The notes under the pieces are model-generated. The model did no database searches and was not told the DNA's origin. It saw nothing but the letters and a program-made list of their open reading frames with translations. Positions 23,719 to 29,663 of a stretch of 42,750 nucleotides of DNA are shown here, one piece after another; the stretch's first letter is position 1; each line of letters starts with the position of its first letter. Source of the stretch: a virus. The DNA lies in IMG/VR virus record IMGVR_UViG_3300023223_000144, positions 1-42,750 of that record; one strand, given 5' to 3'. The position numbers and the translations under genes were made by a program.

Positions 23719-24217
23719 AACGAAAAGCCTCCAATGGTGTATCTGATTTAAGGTAAAGGGGGTGCTTGGGATGGCCTTGTTTTGTCACACCAAGGCAATA
23801 AACAGGCAACATGATTCCGTTGCACATATTCATAAAATTATGCGCCTGTTCTTTTGCAAACCTGTTAGCACCCCAAGCACATACAATCGGCTTGCCAGTG
23901 ACTTTTGAGCGATGGGCATATGAGTTCAACACCTTATCATTGCCATGCATGGGGTCTAAGTGTTTCGATAATTCAGCGGGGTCGGTGGCCCGTAAAGCGA
24001 AAAGATTAATGACCATAATGCCATCATAACCTTCGCGCTTTGCAAAACTCACACAACGGCGAATAGTGGGGTCGTCTTCTTTGGCATCCGCTGTTGATGG
24101 GTTCAGCATACAAAAAATCATTAAATTTTCGACATTTTCACCCCACACGCGCGTCAGCGTATAACGGTATTTGTCGCAAAGTGATATGTATGCATCGTTA
24201 ACCTTATACCCGCTCAT
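23708..24217 (-). CDS. DUF1643 family protein
   Basis: This 169-aa protein has the DUF1643 hallmarks: LMIFCMLNPSTADAKEDDPT (about 32-51), IRRCVSFAKREGYDGIMVIN, LFALRATDPAEL and later VCAWGANRF. DUF1643 proteins are widespread in phages and bacteria, but I know of no assigned activity. The start carries ATGAGCG and overlaps the preceding stop. The family is clear, the function is not. Confidence 0.88.
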   Translation of the reverse strand: MSGYKVNDAYISLCDKYRYTLTRVWGENVENLMIFCMLNPSTADAKEDDPTIRRCVSFAKREGYDGIMVINLFALRATDPAELSKHLDPMHGNDKVLNSYAHRSKVTGKPIVCAWGANRFAKEQAHNFMNMCNGIMLPVYCLGVTKQGHPKHPLYLKSDTPLEAFRYVN

Positions 24218-24229
24218 TTGTTTTGCTCC
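24211..24229 (-). repeat. junction repeat J1, copy 1
   Basis: A 19-nt sequence (leftward GGAGCAAAACAAATGAGCG) covers the end of one gene, its ribosome site and the start of the next. Copies with one or two changes lie at 24802-24820 and 25754-25772, where the flanking genes are unrelated. Confidence 0.75.
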
Positions 24230-24381
24230 ACTTCTTTATGGTTATCGTCAAGAAACACTGCTAGCTTCATCAGCCCAGTAAGAACTAGATTTATTCTAGT
24301 TTCCGTCATATTTCCTTGGTTCTTGGCGTCATCAAAATAATTAAATGCTGACTGTAGATGTTCATTGTTCCAATCGCTCAT
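24214..24381 (-). CDS. hypothetical protein, 55 aa
   Basis: ATG 24381 (ATGAGCG) is preceded by AGGAGTTCAACTTAA and overlaps the upstream stop (ATGA); the stop overlaps the DUF1643 start in the same way. The protein is an acidic helical product (MSDWNNEHLQSAFNYFDDAK) ending VEQNK. That ending is shared at DNA level with the ends of two unrelated genes (see the repeats). No family was recognised. Confidence 0.55.
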   Translation of the reverse strand: MSDWNNEHLQSAFNYFDDAKNQGNMTETRINLVLTGLMKLAVFLDDNHKEVEQNK

Positions 24382-24617
24382 TTAAGTTGAACTCCTATTT
24401 CTCTTATCAAATCATTAGCAGCTTTTAAATCTTGTCCTAAGTTTTTATTGTCGATGACAAGTTGTTCAATCTGCCCCACCACATCACACAAACTCGCCTG
24501 TTGTGCCGCACCATCTTCACCGTTGATGATAACATCAATTTTGCGAACCAACCGCTGACGGTCTTTGAACGTCTCTTCATAATCTTCAATGGTTAAATCG
24601 CTCGTTTGTTTTGTCAT
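24378..24617 (-). CDS. coiled-coil hypothetical protein, 79 aa
   Basis: The protein is helical and charged (DYEETFKDRQRLVRKIDVII near the start, a Gln/Asn-rich second half). ATGA overlaps occur at both ends. The N-terminus MTKQTSD contains the ACGAGCG tag at codons 5-7 and not at the start codon. No enzyme motif is present. Confidence 0.5.
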   Translation of the reverse strand: MTKQTSDLTIEDYEETFKDRQRLVRKIDVIINGEDGAAQQASLCDVVGQIEQLVIDNKNLGQDLKAANDLIREIGVQLK

Positions 24618-24808
24618 GGGTTTACCTTCTCAATATCGAAAAGTTCGGTTATGTCAAATTCATCAATTAGGTCGTTTGCAGTCTCATTGCCAAATTCAGC
24701 AGCAACACTTCTGAGAACAGAACCAACTATGTTATTTGAATAAGGGCCGTCCGTCACGATAGCCTTGGTTATACTTATCCTTGCTTTTTCCATTGTCATT
24801 TCGCTCAT
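24614..24808 (-). CDS. hypothetical protein, 64 aa
   Basis: The start is ATGAGCG, preceded by the J1 repeat with GGAG as ribosome site. The product is helical with an acidic C-terminus (LIDEFDITELFDIEKV). There are no Cys and no membrane segment. ATGA overlaps join it to both neighbours. No family was recognised. Confidence 0.5.
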   Translation of the reverse strand: MSEMTMEKARISITKAIVTDGPYSNNIVGSVLRSVAAEFGNETANDLIDEFDITELFDIEKVNP

Positions 24809-24820
24809 TTGTCTTGCTCC
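24802..24820 (-). repeat. junction repeat J1, copy 2
   Basis: It reads leftward GGAGCAAGACAAATGAGCG, one base different from copy 1. It encodes the LEQDK end of the upstream protein and the MSE start of the downstream one. Confidence 0.75.
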
Positions 24821-25035
24821 AGTTCTCTTTTGTATTTGTTAATGTCCCGTCTAATATTTTTCAACCAGTCGTTAAGTTCTGCCATGTGTCTTTCATGCGA
24901 AGCTATGGCTTTTTGTTTGACTTGCCAGATATGAAGAAATTGAGCCTCTACCATATAAGGCATCAGTCGCTCACGCTCTTCTTTGGGTAGGTCATTCCAT
25001 AAATGTGAAAAATTTCCAGTCGGTATATTAATCAT
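24805..25035 (-). CDS. hypothetical protein, paralogue of 29886-30143
   Basis: This 76-aa helical protein shares a strong pattern with the gene at 29886: M-I-N-x-P opening, H-x-W-N-D, then LHIWQVKQ-x-A-I-x-x-H and M-x-E-L-x-x-W-x-x-N-I-R. The conserved Trp and His positions suggest a specific fold. AGGAAGCTTTTGAG upstream contains the ribosome site. The two copies are 5 kb apart, so this looks like duplication or repeated acquisition of a cassette. Confidence 0.6.
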   Translation of the reverse strand: MINIPTGNFSHLWNDLPKEERERLMPYMVEAQFLHIWQVKQKAIASHERHMAELNDWLKNIRRDINKYKRELEQDK

Positions 25036-25253
25036 CTCAAAAGCTTCCTATCTTCTTCAAGTTCAGATGCAAATCTTCCATGCCATTTATGAAGATCAAC
25101 ACGATTAAGTACAAATGCCATATTTTCAGTTTGTCTAATTAAAGCTCTTTGAAGACGGTCAATCTCATCGGCCGCATCTTCTAGCATACGAACAAGGGGA
25201 CCATAATTTTCTTTTTTAGCATCGCGCCTTAAGGCTTTGATCAAATCGCTCAT
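25032..25253 (-). CDS. hypothetical helical protein, 73 aa
   Basis: I chose ATG 25253 (ATGAGCG), one base after the upstream stop, with GGAAAATTGAT ahead; an in-frame ATG at 25271 lies within the previous gene and arises from the J2 repeat. The protein is helical (SDLIKALRRDAKKENYGPL, then an acidic/hydrophobic helix DAADEIDRLQRALIRQTENM). This layout suggests a coiled coil. No family was recognised. Confidence 0.5.
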   Translation of the reverse strand: MSDLIKALRRDAKKENYGPLVRMLEDAADEIDRLQRALIRQTENMAFVLNRVDLHKWHGRFASELEEDRKLLR

Positions 25254-25271
25254 ATCAATTTTCCAATTCAT
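25247..25271 (-). repeat. junction repeat J2, copy 1
   Basis: A 25-nt sequence spans the end of one gene (encoding ...ELEN-stop) and the ATGAGCG start of the next. It matches 26169-26193 at 24 of 25 positions although the genes on either side differ. Confidence 0.8.
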
Positions 25272-25551
25272 CGTGGTTCCTGGCTGTTTCTGATGCGTCC
25301 AATATCATCTGTGCCAACTCTTCAATGCTGTACTTTTTTCTCTCATCTTCTGGTCTTGAAATTACATCTTTAGGGTCGGCGTACCATCCAGATCCGCCCC
25401 AATTATTGGGATTAGATGCAAAAAAGAACTCCCCATGTTCCCCGTCCCAAAGGACAACCCATACGGAGTTACCTTCTGGTGTGTTGGCAATGTGTTTTCT
25501 ATGACCTCTACTGCCTTCTTCAAATCTTTTCCATTTACCGCTCGTCTTCAT
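25255..25551 (-). CDS. hypothetical protein, 98 aa
   Basis: The protein opens MKTSGKWKRFEEGSRGHRKH with the ACGAGCG tag at codons 3-5. A Trp/Gly-rich middle (VWVVLWDGEHGEFFFASNPNNWGGSGWYAD) suggests a compact beta domain, followed by a helix. It ends ELEN, encoded in the J2 repeat. ATGA overlap with the previous gene. No family was recognised. Confidence 0.5.
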   Translation of the reverse strand: MKTSGKWKRFEEGSRGHRKHIANTPEGNSVWVVLWDGEHGEFFFASNPNNWGGSGWYADPKDVISRPEDERKKYSIEELAQMILDASETARNHDELEN

Positions 25552-25760
25552 ATTTCAATTCCTTCTGGCGGGTCAATTCTTTTCCAGTGAGTAGGCACGG
25601 CTTCTTTGTTTAGTATACTGTGACAGTGCCACTTCCCATTATCATGATGTCCTGTTGACGCCCCGTAAGGCGGAACCCATAAAAGAACACGCTCGCTCAT
25701 TGTTCCACAGTGAAGGGTGCGCCCTTCGGGTGCTGTTTCAATCGGTTGCCAATCGCTCAT
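25548..25760 (-). CDS. DUF551-like protein
   Basis: This 70-aa protein begins MSDWQPIETAPEGRTLHCG, close to the W-x-P-I-x-T-A-P opening of the DUF551 phage family. The C-terminal part has a W-x-x-I/P motif (PTHWKRIDPPEG), also usual in DUF551. The family is common in phage early regions without known function. It starts with the J1 repeat and an ATGAGCG tag. Confidence 0.7.
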   Translation of the reverse strand: MSDWQPIETAPEGRTLHCGTMSERVLLWVPPYGASTGHHDNGKWHCHSILNKEAVPTHWKRIDPPEGIEI

Positions 25761-25772
25761 TAGTCTTGCTCC
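25754..25772 (-). repeat. junction repeat J1, copy 3
   Basis: It reads leftward GGAGCAAGACTAATGAGCG, one change from copy 2. The change creates a TAA one codon earlier in the upstream gene, giving ...VEQD-stop. Confidence 0.75.
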
Positions 25773-25981
25773 ACAATTGATGAAAGAACACTTTCAAAAC
25801 ATAAAAAATCTTCATGCTCCTGTACTTGGCTTTTAATTTTCTCCACGGCTTGTTCTTCTGTCATGTTTACCGACTTAATAGAATGGAGAGCGTGGCCATG
25901 ATCAATAAAATGCCCTTCGCTTAATGGCTTTATGGCAAACACAACAGACACAAATATAGTTTTACGTTTCTTGCTCGTCAT
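25760..25981 (-). CDS. hypothetical protein, 73 aa
   Basis: The product starts MTSKKRKTIFVSVVFAIKPL, a basic end followed by a beta strand, and then a helix (TEEQAVEKIKSQVQEHEDF). A strong ribosome site, CAGGAGGCC, precedes it. The tag is present with one mismatch (ACGAGCA). TAATG overlap joins it to DUF551. No family was recognised. Confidence 0.5.
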   Translation of the reverse strand: MTSKKRKTIFVSVVFAIKPLSEGHFIDHGHALHSIKSVNMTEEQAVEKIKSQVQEHEDFLCFESVLSSIVEQD

Positions 25982-26175
25982 AATTGGCCTCCTGATTTGA
26001 AATATTCACAACGTCCATGAGCTTGTACTTCAATATCGCATACCATATTAAATTTGCATATATACTTAATTCCAGGGCTTATAACGTGGACACATCGAGC
26101 GCAGTTATCCGGCTTTGATTGGGTGTATCCCATCTTTTTTAGTAACAGTTCTTCTAATTTCTTCAATTCGCTCAT
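25978..26175 (-). CDS. Cys-rich small protein, 65 aa
   Basis: I chose ATG 26175 (ATGAGCG) next to the upstream stop, as at 25253. The protein has a helical N-terminus and then CARCVHV, YICKFNMVCD and GRCEYF, giving five Cys that could bind zinc or an iron-sulphur cluster. ATGA overlap to the next gene. The related start context (J2) is shared with an unrelated protein. Confidence 0.5.
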   Translation of the reverse strand: MSELKKLEELLLKKMGYTQSKPDNCARCVHVISPGIKYICKFNMVCDIEVQAHGRCEYFKSGGQL

Positions 26176-26193
26176 ATTAATTTTCCAATTCAT
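26169..26193 (-). repeat. junction repeat J2, copy 2
   Basis: This is the second 25-nt copy, with one substitution relative to 25247-25271. It again spans an ELEN-stop gene end and an ATGAGCG gene start. Confidence 0.8.
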
Positions 26194-26479
26194 GTTTTAA
26201 AATATCAAGTATGCGGACCACATTGTCCAGTTGTTCGCTTGATGCCTCTAAATCGCTTTTGATAACTGGCACGGTCGTGCATTCCGCGCTTGCGTTTAAA
26301 ACTGCCCTTACGACACGGATTGAATTTTTCATTTGATTAATTTTATCTATCGCGCTCATGTTACTTTCCTTCATATTTGTGCATTTTAAACAAAACTTAT
26401 TGTCTACAACCTTATCTTTACGGGTTAATCTTATGCCACAAAAATTGCAGTGATATCCGCTCGTTTTAATTTTTGTCAT
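26177..26479 (-). CDS. zinc-ribbon plus helical domain, likely fused cassettes
   Basis: From ATG 26479 (ATGA overlap) the 100-aa frame has two parts. Residues 1-36 form a zinc ribbon (TSGYHCNFCG, then CLKC) related to the protein at 23551. Residues 41 onward form a helical domain starting MSAIDKINQMKNSI. The second part has its own AAGGAAAGTAAC ribosome site and ATGAGCG start (26359), as for a stand-alone gene. It may be a fusion after loss of a stop, or two products from one frame. Confidence 0.6.
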   Translation of the reverse strand: MTKIKTSGYHCNFCGIRLTRKDKVVDNKFCLKCTNMKESNMSAIDKINQMKNSIRVVRAVLNASAECTTVPVIKSDLEASSEQLDNVVRILDILKHELEN

Positions 26480-26703
26480 GTTTTGCACCTCCACAAACGA
26501 TATCCGTCTTTGACTTTTCTGCTTGTAGGCCTATATTTCAATCTTCGCATTGCCGCAGAAATTCTGTCTCGTTCTTTTTGGTCGCAAGTAAGGATGCTGT
26601 CACCAATTTTCATTTCACCCAGCATATCAAGCAAGGGCGAATATCTGCCGGTTAGTGGCATCGGGATATTTTTATCAATTTTAAATTTCTTAAAATCGCT
26701 CAT
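26476..26703 (-). CDS. hypothetical DNA-binding-like protein, 75 aa
   Basis: The protein starts MSDFKKFKIDKNIPMPLTGRY, then MKIGDSILTCDQKERDRISAAMRRLKYRPTSRK. The 'K-x-G-D-S-I' plus 'R-x-R-I-S-A-A-M-R-R' combination is common in small phage regulators with a helix that may bind DNA. The start is ATGAGCG after CAGGAGG. This assignment is by layout only. Confidence 0.5.
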   Translation of the reverse strand: MSDFKKFKIDKNIPMPLTGRYSPLLDMLGEMKIGDSILTCDQKERDRISAAMRRLKYRPTSRKVKDGYRLWRCKT

Positions 26704-26927
26704 TTAATATCCTCCTGAACTGAAACTTTGACTGCCCGCGCCTGCTTGTAATCACGAAGCCAACGCCAATGAAGATCACGCTCATGAGCCGTTACCCATG
26801 ACGAACAATCCTTATCAAGAAACGCTTTAATAGCGGCGCGGCGAGTGGGGTTGATTGTATGTGGCAGGATCTTAAAATTTGGTCCATCTCGCCTTTTCAC
26901 AACCCACATTTGAAGTTTTTTGCTCAT
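26700..26927 (-). CDS. hypothetical basic protein, 75 aa
   Basis: I chose ATG 26927 (ATGAGCA) since GGAGGACGG lies upstream. The product is basic, with Trp-rich helices (MWVVKRRDGP; HERDLHWRWLRDYKQ). The high positive charge suggests nucleic acid or membrane binding. ATGA overlap leads to the next gene. No family was recognised. Confidence 0.5.
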   Translation of the reverse strand: MSKKLQMWVVKRRDGPNFKILPHTINPTRRAAIKAFLDKDCSSWVTAHERDLHWRWLRDYKQARAVKVSVQEDIK

Positions 26928-26928
26928 T

Positions 26929-27186
26929 TTAACCGTCCTCCAAATTGAAAGTTTTATTTTTAAAATATTCAAGAGTATTGGATAATGCCGCGAACATTAT
27001 TAGGTTATGATCGCCCTCGCTGATGTCCCCGCCGATAGAGTTTTCAGAAGTAACCCATGAAATCGCCACTGATTTTAGTTCTCCGGACTTTGCTCGCTCA
27101 AGTGCAAGTTCAAGCATTTCAACAGCATCACCATTAAGTCCAGGCCTTAACGGGATAATCTTAAAATCGTCGCTCGTTTGTGTCAT
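26929..27186 (-). CDS. hypothetical acidic protein, 85 aa
   Basis: ATG 27186 has GGAGATATGAA upstream and lies 1 base after the upstream stop. MTQTSDDFKII carries the ACGAGCG tag at codons 4-6. Then come VEMLELALERAKSGELKSVA and a beta/alpha region. The pattern 'A-V-x-M-L-E-x-A-L-E-x-A-K-S-G-E-L-x-S-V-A' occurs in many small phage proteins of unknown function. Confidence 0.55.
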   Translation of the reverse strand: MTQTSDDFKIIPLRPGLNGDAVEMLELALERAKSGELKSVAISWVTSENSIGGDISEGDHNLIMFAALSNTLEYFKNKTFNLEDG

Positions 27187-27187
27187 T

Positions 27188-27361
27188 TCATATCTCCACG
27201 TTTTTAAGGGCATATTCTATGCATTGCGCCGCTACAGCAGACACAGTTAAATCATAGTTCTTTGCAAGAGATTCTAATCTGAGCTTATCGGCTCGGGCCA
27301 CTTTTGCTGAAATTATAACCTTTTCGTTTTTAGGTCTTTTTACCTTCCATCCGCTCGTCAT
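27188..27361 (-). CDS. ribbon-helix-helix-like DNA-binding protein, 57 aa
   Basis: The gene encodes MTSGWKVKRPKNEKVIISAK, then VARADKLRLESLAKNYDLTVS and AVAAQCIEYALKNVEI. A beta strand (KVIISAKV) followed by two helices is the CopG/Arc ribbon-helix-helix layout. It starts in the J3 repeat with the ACGAGCG tag and ends one base before the next ATG. A local transcription factor is likely, although the operator is unknown. Confidence 0.6.
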   Translation of the reverse strand: MTSGWKVKRPKNEKVIISAKVARADKLRLESLAKNYDLTVSAVAAQCIEYALKNVEI

Positions 27362-27370
27362 AATATTTCA
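27352..27370 (-). repeat. junction repeat J3, copy 1
   Basis: A 19-nt sequence, leftward TGAAATATTATGACGAGCG, is identical to 28985-29003. Here it is read as the ...SEIL-stop end of the upstream gene plus the MTS start; in the other copy the first TGA is the upstream stop and AATATT is intergenic. Confidence 0.85.
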
Positions 27371-27600
27371 CTTTCTGAAACTTCGCCATAAGCATCAAGA
27401 GCTAGACGTATTCCCATCTTTCTTTCTTCACTGGTTAATTGGTGCTTTAAAACCATCCTTGCCGATCCTGCCTTTCGCGTTGATTTGACATCTCGCCACA
27501 ACATGCCGTAAGCCATTATCATTGCTTCCTTGGGTGACATTGCTTTCAATTCCGCTTCGTAGGCCTCACCAGCCATGTCTATTGCATCCTGTACGCTCAT
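27358..27600 (-). CDS. hypothetical helical protein, 80 aa
   Basis: It starts MSVQDAIDMAGEAYEAELKAMSPKEAMIMA from an ATGAGCG tag and is all-helical, with a basic middle (RDVKSTRKAGSARMVLKHQL). It is joined by TAATG to the gene before and ATGA to the RHH gene after. No family was recognised. Confidence 0.5.
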   Translation of the reverse strand: MSVQDAIDMAGEAYEAELKAMSPKEAMIMAYGMLWRDVKSTRKAGSARMVLKHQLTSEERKMGIRLALDAYGEVSESEIL

Positions 27601-27761
27601 TAAAAATTCCCATAACTTCTGTTGTCTTGTTGAAAATGTTTACGTTCGGCCTCTCGCTGCATTACCTCGCGCTTGTAGCTGTCCCAAGTATTAACTTCCT
27701 TTTGGCATTCATTAATTATCCGCTCTAGCCATTCAGCATTTCCGCTCCTTTGATTTGTCAT
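27600..27761 (-). CDS. hypothetical charged protein, 53 aa
   Basis: The frame encodes MTNQRSGNAEWLERIINECQ followed by a Glu/Lys/Arg/Gln-rich helix (YKREVMQREAERKHFQQ). ATG 27761 has AAGGATTATTGAT upstream and overlaps the previous stop by ATGA; its own stop shares a base with the next ATG. AGGAGCG, a near match of the tag, encodes R-S-G at codons 5-7. Confidence 0.55.
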   Translation of the reverse strand: MTNQRSGNAEWLERIINECQKEVNTWDSYKREVMQREAERKHFQQDNRSYGNF

Positions 27762-28249
27762 ATCAATAATCCTTGTTGCGGCACTAAAAGGCTTGCCAGT
27801 TTCTCAATAAGTTTGTGCGGGTGCTTTGGCCATATACTTATAAATGGGATATTAGTGCCGCGCTCTTTACATGCGGTGCGTAACTCTTCCATATAGATGC
27901 CGCTTGGCTGGTATGGGTTCTTGCCACCAAAATTAGTTCCACAAGCCGGGGATGTTGTAACTCCGATAACTGCGAATGCACCAAATTTGACTATCTTATC
28001 AGCTTCATATTGCGCTATAACGGCGCAATGATCACGAAACCCCGTCAGTTCATTGTAGTATTTTCGTCCGTGTGGTTTCCGGTCCGGGCCACTAAACTCA
28101 GTTTCTGGGCAACGCATGGGCATAAGTTTAATATCGTTCCCCCGTGACCACTGGATAAGCGGAGGCGCAAGATAGGCCTCTTCTGTCGGCGGTTTTGCCA
28201 TAAGGCTGGGGCAATAGAAACACCCTGACGTAAAGACGTAACGGCTCAT
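27758..28249 (-). CDS. TudS/DUF523-like putative Fe-S protein
   Basis: This 163-aa protein has a Cys pair near the start (GCFYC, residues 10-13), MPMRCPETEFSGPDRKPHGR (about 43-62) and VIGVTTSPACGTNFGG (about 93-108). The order 'CPE...G..R' then 'SPxCG' is the core of DUF523 proteins, which include the [4Fe-4S] 2-thiouracil desulfurase TudS. Residues between form alpha/beta segments. It may desulfurate or otherwise handle modified bases. The start lies in junction repeat J4 (ATGAGCC). Confidence 0.6.
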   Translation of the reverse strand: MSRYVFTSGCFYCPSLMAKPPTEEAYLAPPLIQWSRGNDIKLMPMRCPETEFSGPDRKPHGRKYYNELTGFRDHCAVIAQYEADKIVKFGAFAVIGVTTSPACGTNFGGKNPYQPSGIYMEELRTACKERGTNIPFISIWPKHPHKLIEKLASLLVPQQGLLI

Positions 28250-28262
28250 CTTCGAGTTTCCT
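28244..28262 (-). repeat. junction repeat J4, copy 1
   Basis: A 19-nt sequence, leftward AGGAAACTCGAAGATGAGC, encodes the ETRR-stop end of one gene and the ATGAGC start of the next. The copy at 29506-29524 differs at one base. Confidence 0.75.
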
Positions 28263-28434
28263 TTTCATATATTACAAATTCACTTATTTTATGTTTTCCA
28301 CATCGAGGACAATCAAAATCTACCGCTGCCATTTCTGCCATGACTTGTGAAACAAAATGGCCACACTCAGGGCAGTTTCTAGTTGAAACTTTGTCAACGG
28401 GAATTGTCTCTACGCTCGTTAAAACATCACTCAT
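28246..28434 (-). CDS. zinc-ribbon protein, 62 aa
   Basis: ATG 28434 has CAGGAGTTTC upstream. The protein has CPECGHF (about 21-27) and CPRCGKHK (about 42-49), a classical two-knuckle zinc ribbon, and ends in ETRR. The ACGAGCG tag encodes T-S at codons 6-7 (MSDVLTSV). Longer upstream frames are in the neighbour and lack a ribosome site. It overlaps that neighbour by 8 bases. Confidence 0.6.
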   Translation of the reverse strand: MSDVLTSVETIPVDKVSTRNCPECGHFVSQVMAEMAAVDFDCPRCGKHKISEFVIYEKETRR

Positions 28435-28795
28435 GATTTGAAACTCCTGTACCATTACAAGCAGGGCATTCTTTGCTGCCATCGCTAAAATCTCCAGAAC
28501 CTCCGCAAGATTTACAGGACAAACTATCAAGATGTTTCTGCCTATTTGCGTCAATATCCTCAAGAATTTTCATTGCTTCTTCTCTCCATTTATCCCCGTG
28601 TTTGTCGAGTAAATTAGAGGTCCAATGAATAACCACAGCTTGCTCATATTCAGATTTAGGACCGCCGTCTGCATATAGTCCCGCCGCAATAAGCATGTGA
28701 GCTATTTCACGACAACAAAAATTAGGTCTACCAAATATAATTATTTGAGTTTTAGTTAGGGTGATCGTTTCGCTCGTTTGTTTTATGTTAGTCAT
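28427..28795 (-). CDS. DnaJ-type zinc-finger protein, 122 aa
   Basis: The N-terminal two thirds are helical (IIIFGRPNFCCREIAHMLIA, EAMKILEDIDANRQ). The C-terminus has CKSCGGSGDFSDGSKECPAC followed by NGTG, i.e. two C-x-x-C-x-G-x-G repeats as in the DnaJ zinc domain and anti-TRAP-like proteins. The tag ACGAGCG lies at codons 7-9 (KQTSE). It may bind protein or RNA. The preceding gene is a pseudogene. Confidence 0.6.
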   Translation of the reverse strand: MTNIKQTSETITLTKTQIIIFGRPNFCCREIAHMLIAAGLYADGGPKSEYEQAVVIHWTSNLLDKHGDKWREEAMKILEDIDANRQKHLDSLSCKSCGGSGDFSDGSKECPACNGTGVSNHE

Positions 28796-28994
28796 TATGA
28801 AAACCTTTCAGAAATTGTTTAATTTCTTCTTGAAGATCACCAGCAAAAAGTCCGGTTCCTGTTCCTTCTTTTTCAGAAACATGCTTGAGATAATTCATTA
28901 ATATTTTTTTCTCAATAACAAGTGCGTTTTTTTCCTCAAGCAAGCTATTCGCTTTACCCGCTCAATATTCTACTTGATCAAATTCGCTCGTCAT
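28788..28994 (-). pseudogene. small gene with an in-frame TGA at codon 11
   Basis: From ATG 28994 (J3 repeat, ACGAGCG tag) the frame reads MTSEFDQVEY, then TGA (28962-28964), then continues for 57 open codons with coding-like composition (AGKANSLLEEKNALVIEKKI; EGTGTGLFAGDLQEEIKQFL) to a TAA that overlaps the next gene. TGG in place of TGA would restore a 68-aa protein. A nonsense mutation, readthrough or an internal start are all possible. Confidence 0.6.
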
Positions 28995-29003
28995 AATATT
29001 TCA
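28985..29003 (-). repeat. junction repeat J3, copy 2
   Basis: It is identical over 19 nt to 27352-27370. The upstream gene here ends at the TGA that begins the repeat, so the same DNA serves as stop plus spacer. Confidence 0.85.
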
Positions 29004-29192
29004 CAACCTTTCTATGAAGTAGATAAATGATTTCCATTTCTTAGTTATTCTTTCCCAAATTGGTATCGGGAACTTAAACTCTGAACAATGCTTGCACTCG
29101 AAATACCTATCATTGCCATCTGAGTTTAAAGCCACGAAAAATATCTTTGGTGCGACCCATGAATGAAAGCCAAATTTACAAAGAATGCTCAT
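29001..29192 (-). CDS. hypothetical Cys/His protein, 63 aa
   Basis: The product has CKFGFHSW at the start and FECKHCSEFK in the middle, so a zinc site of two Cys pairs plus His is possible. The C-terminus is aromatic and basic (WERITKKWKSFIYFIERL). It starts with ATGAGCA and overlaps the previous stop. No family beyond a general zinc-ribbon type. Confidence 0.5.
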   Translation of the reverse strand: MSILCKFGFHSWVAPKIFFVALNSDGNDRYFECKHCSEFKFPIPIWERITKKWKSFIYFIERL

Positions 29193-29323
29193 TTGTTTTC
29201 CTTCAAAATATTTTTCAAAAATTTCTTAGCTAACCGCTTTGTTCTAAAATAAAGGAAGGGTTCGCCGTATAGCAGAATTTTATAACCTCGGGCGGATTTG
29301 GCTATGGTGTATGTATCGCTCAT
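29189..29323 (-). CDS. basic peptide, 44 aa
   Basis: ATG 29323 (ATGAGCG) overlaps the upstream stop, and the stop overlaps the next start (both ATGA). The protein is basic (MSDTYTIAKSARGYKILLYG; RTKRLAKKFLKNILKENK) with a beta then amphipathic helix layout. It could bind nucleic acid or membrane. No family was recognised. Confidence 0.5.
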   Translation of the reverse strand: MSDTYTIAKSARGYKILLYGEPFLYFRTKRLAKKFLKNILKENK

Positions 29324-29511
29324 AAGTGTAACTTTCTCTTTTGGAGTTTCCGTTGTCTTTTCGCCTCAGCTTTGGACATAGCAAGTTGATCTATGGGGTT
29401 ACTTGGGTCTTTAGGTGGCTTAGTTCTTGTCGGCACCACGCTATGCACATCGCCCATTTCACCGAGCATCCCTAACATTACCCATGCGGCCACATTGACT
29501 TTCGCGCTCAT
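29320..29511 (-). CDS. hypothetical protein, 63 aa
   Basis: A hydrophobic N-terminus (VNVAAWVMLGMLGEMG) is followed by a Pro-rich linker (RTKPPKDPSNP) and a very basic tail (AKRQRKLQKRKL). The start is in junction repeat J4 (ATGAGCG). The combination might be membrane-tethered, but the hydrophobic stretch is short. No family was recognised. Confidence 0.5.
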   Translation of the reverse strand: MSAKVNVAAWVMLGMLGEMGDVHSVVPTRTKPPKDPSNPIDQLAMSKAEAKRQRKLQKRKLHL

Positions 29512-29524
29512 CTCCGAGTTTCCT
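29506..29524 (-). repeat. junction repeat J4, copy 2
   Basis: Leftward AGGAAACTCGGAGATGAGC, 18 of 19 identical to 28244-28262. It supplies the ETRR-stop gene end and the following start in a different gene pair. Confidence 0.75.
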
Positions 29525-29663
29525 GTTCTTCATCTGACTTCATATTTTTCCATCCTATATCACGTAGCCATTTCGGGAGTTCGTAAAATCTCTTTTCAGA
29601 TTCCTTGAATTGCTCTACTATCCACGGGGCAAGTTTCAATTTTATGCTCGTTTCATTTGCCAT
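29508..29663 (-). CDS. hypothetical protein, 51 aa
   Basis: The frame encodes MANETSIKLKLAPWIVEQFK, then ELPKWLRDIGWKNM and an acidic/basic ETRR tail. ATG 29663 lies inside the 3' end of the gene before, with TAGGAAAGG as ribosome site; its stop overlaps the next start (ATGA). The tag occurs as ACGAGCA at codons 5-6. No family was recognised. Confidence 0.55.
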   Translation of the reverse strand: MANETSIKLKLAPWIVEQFKESEKRFYELPKWLRDIGWKNMKSDEEQETRR

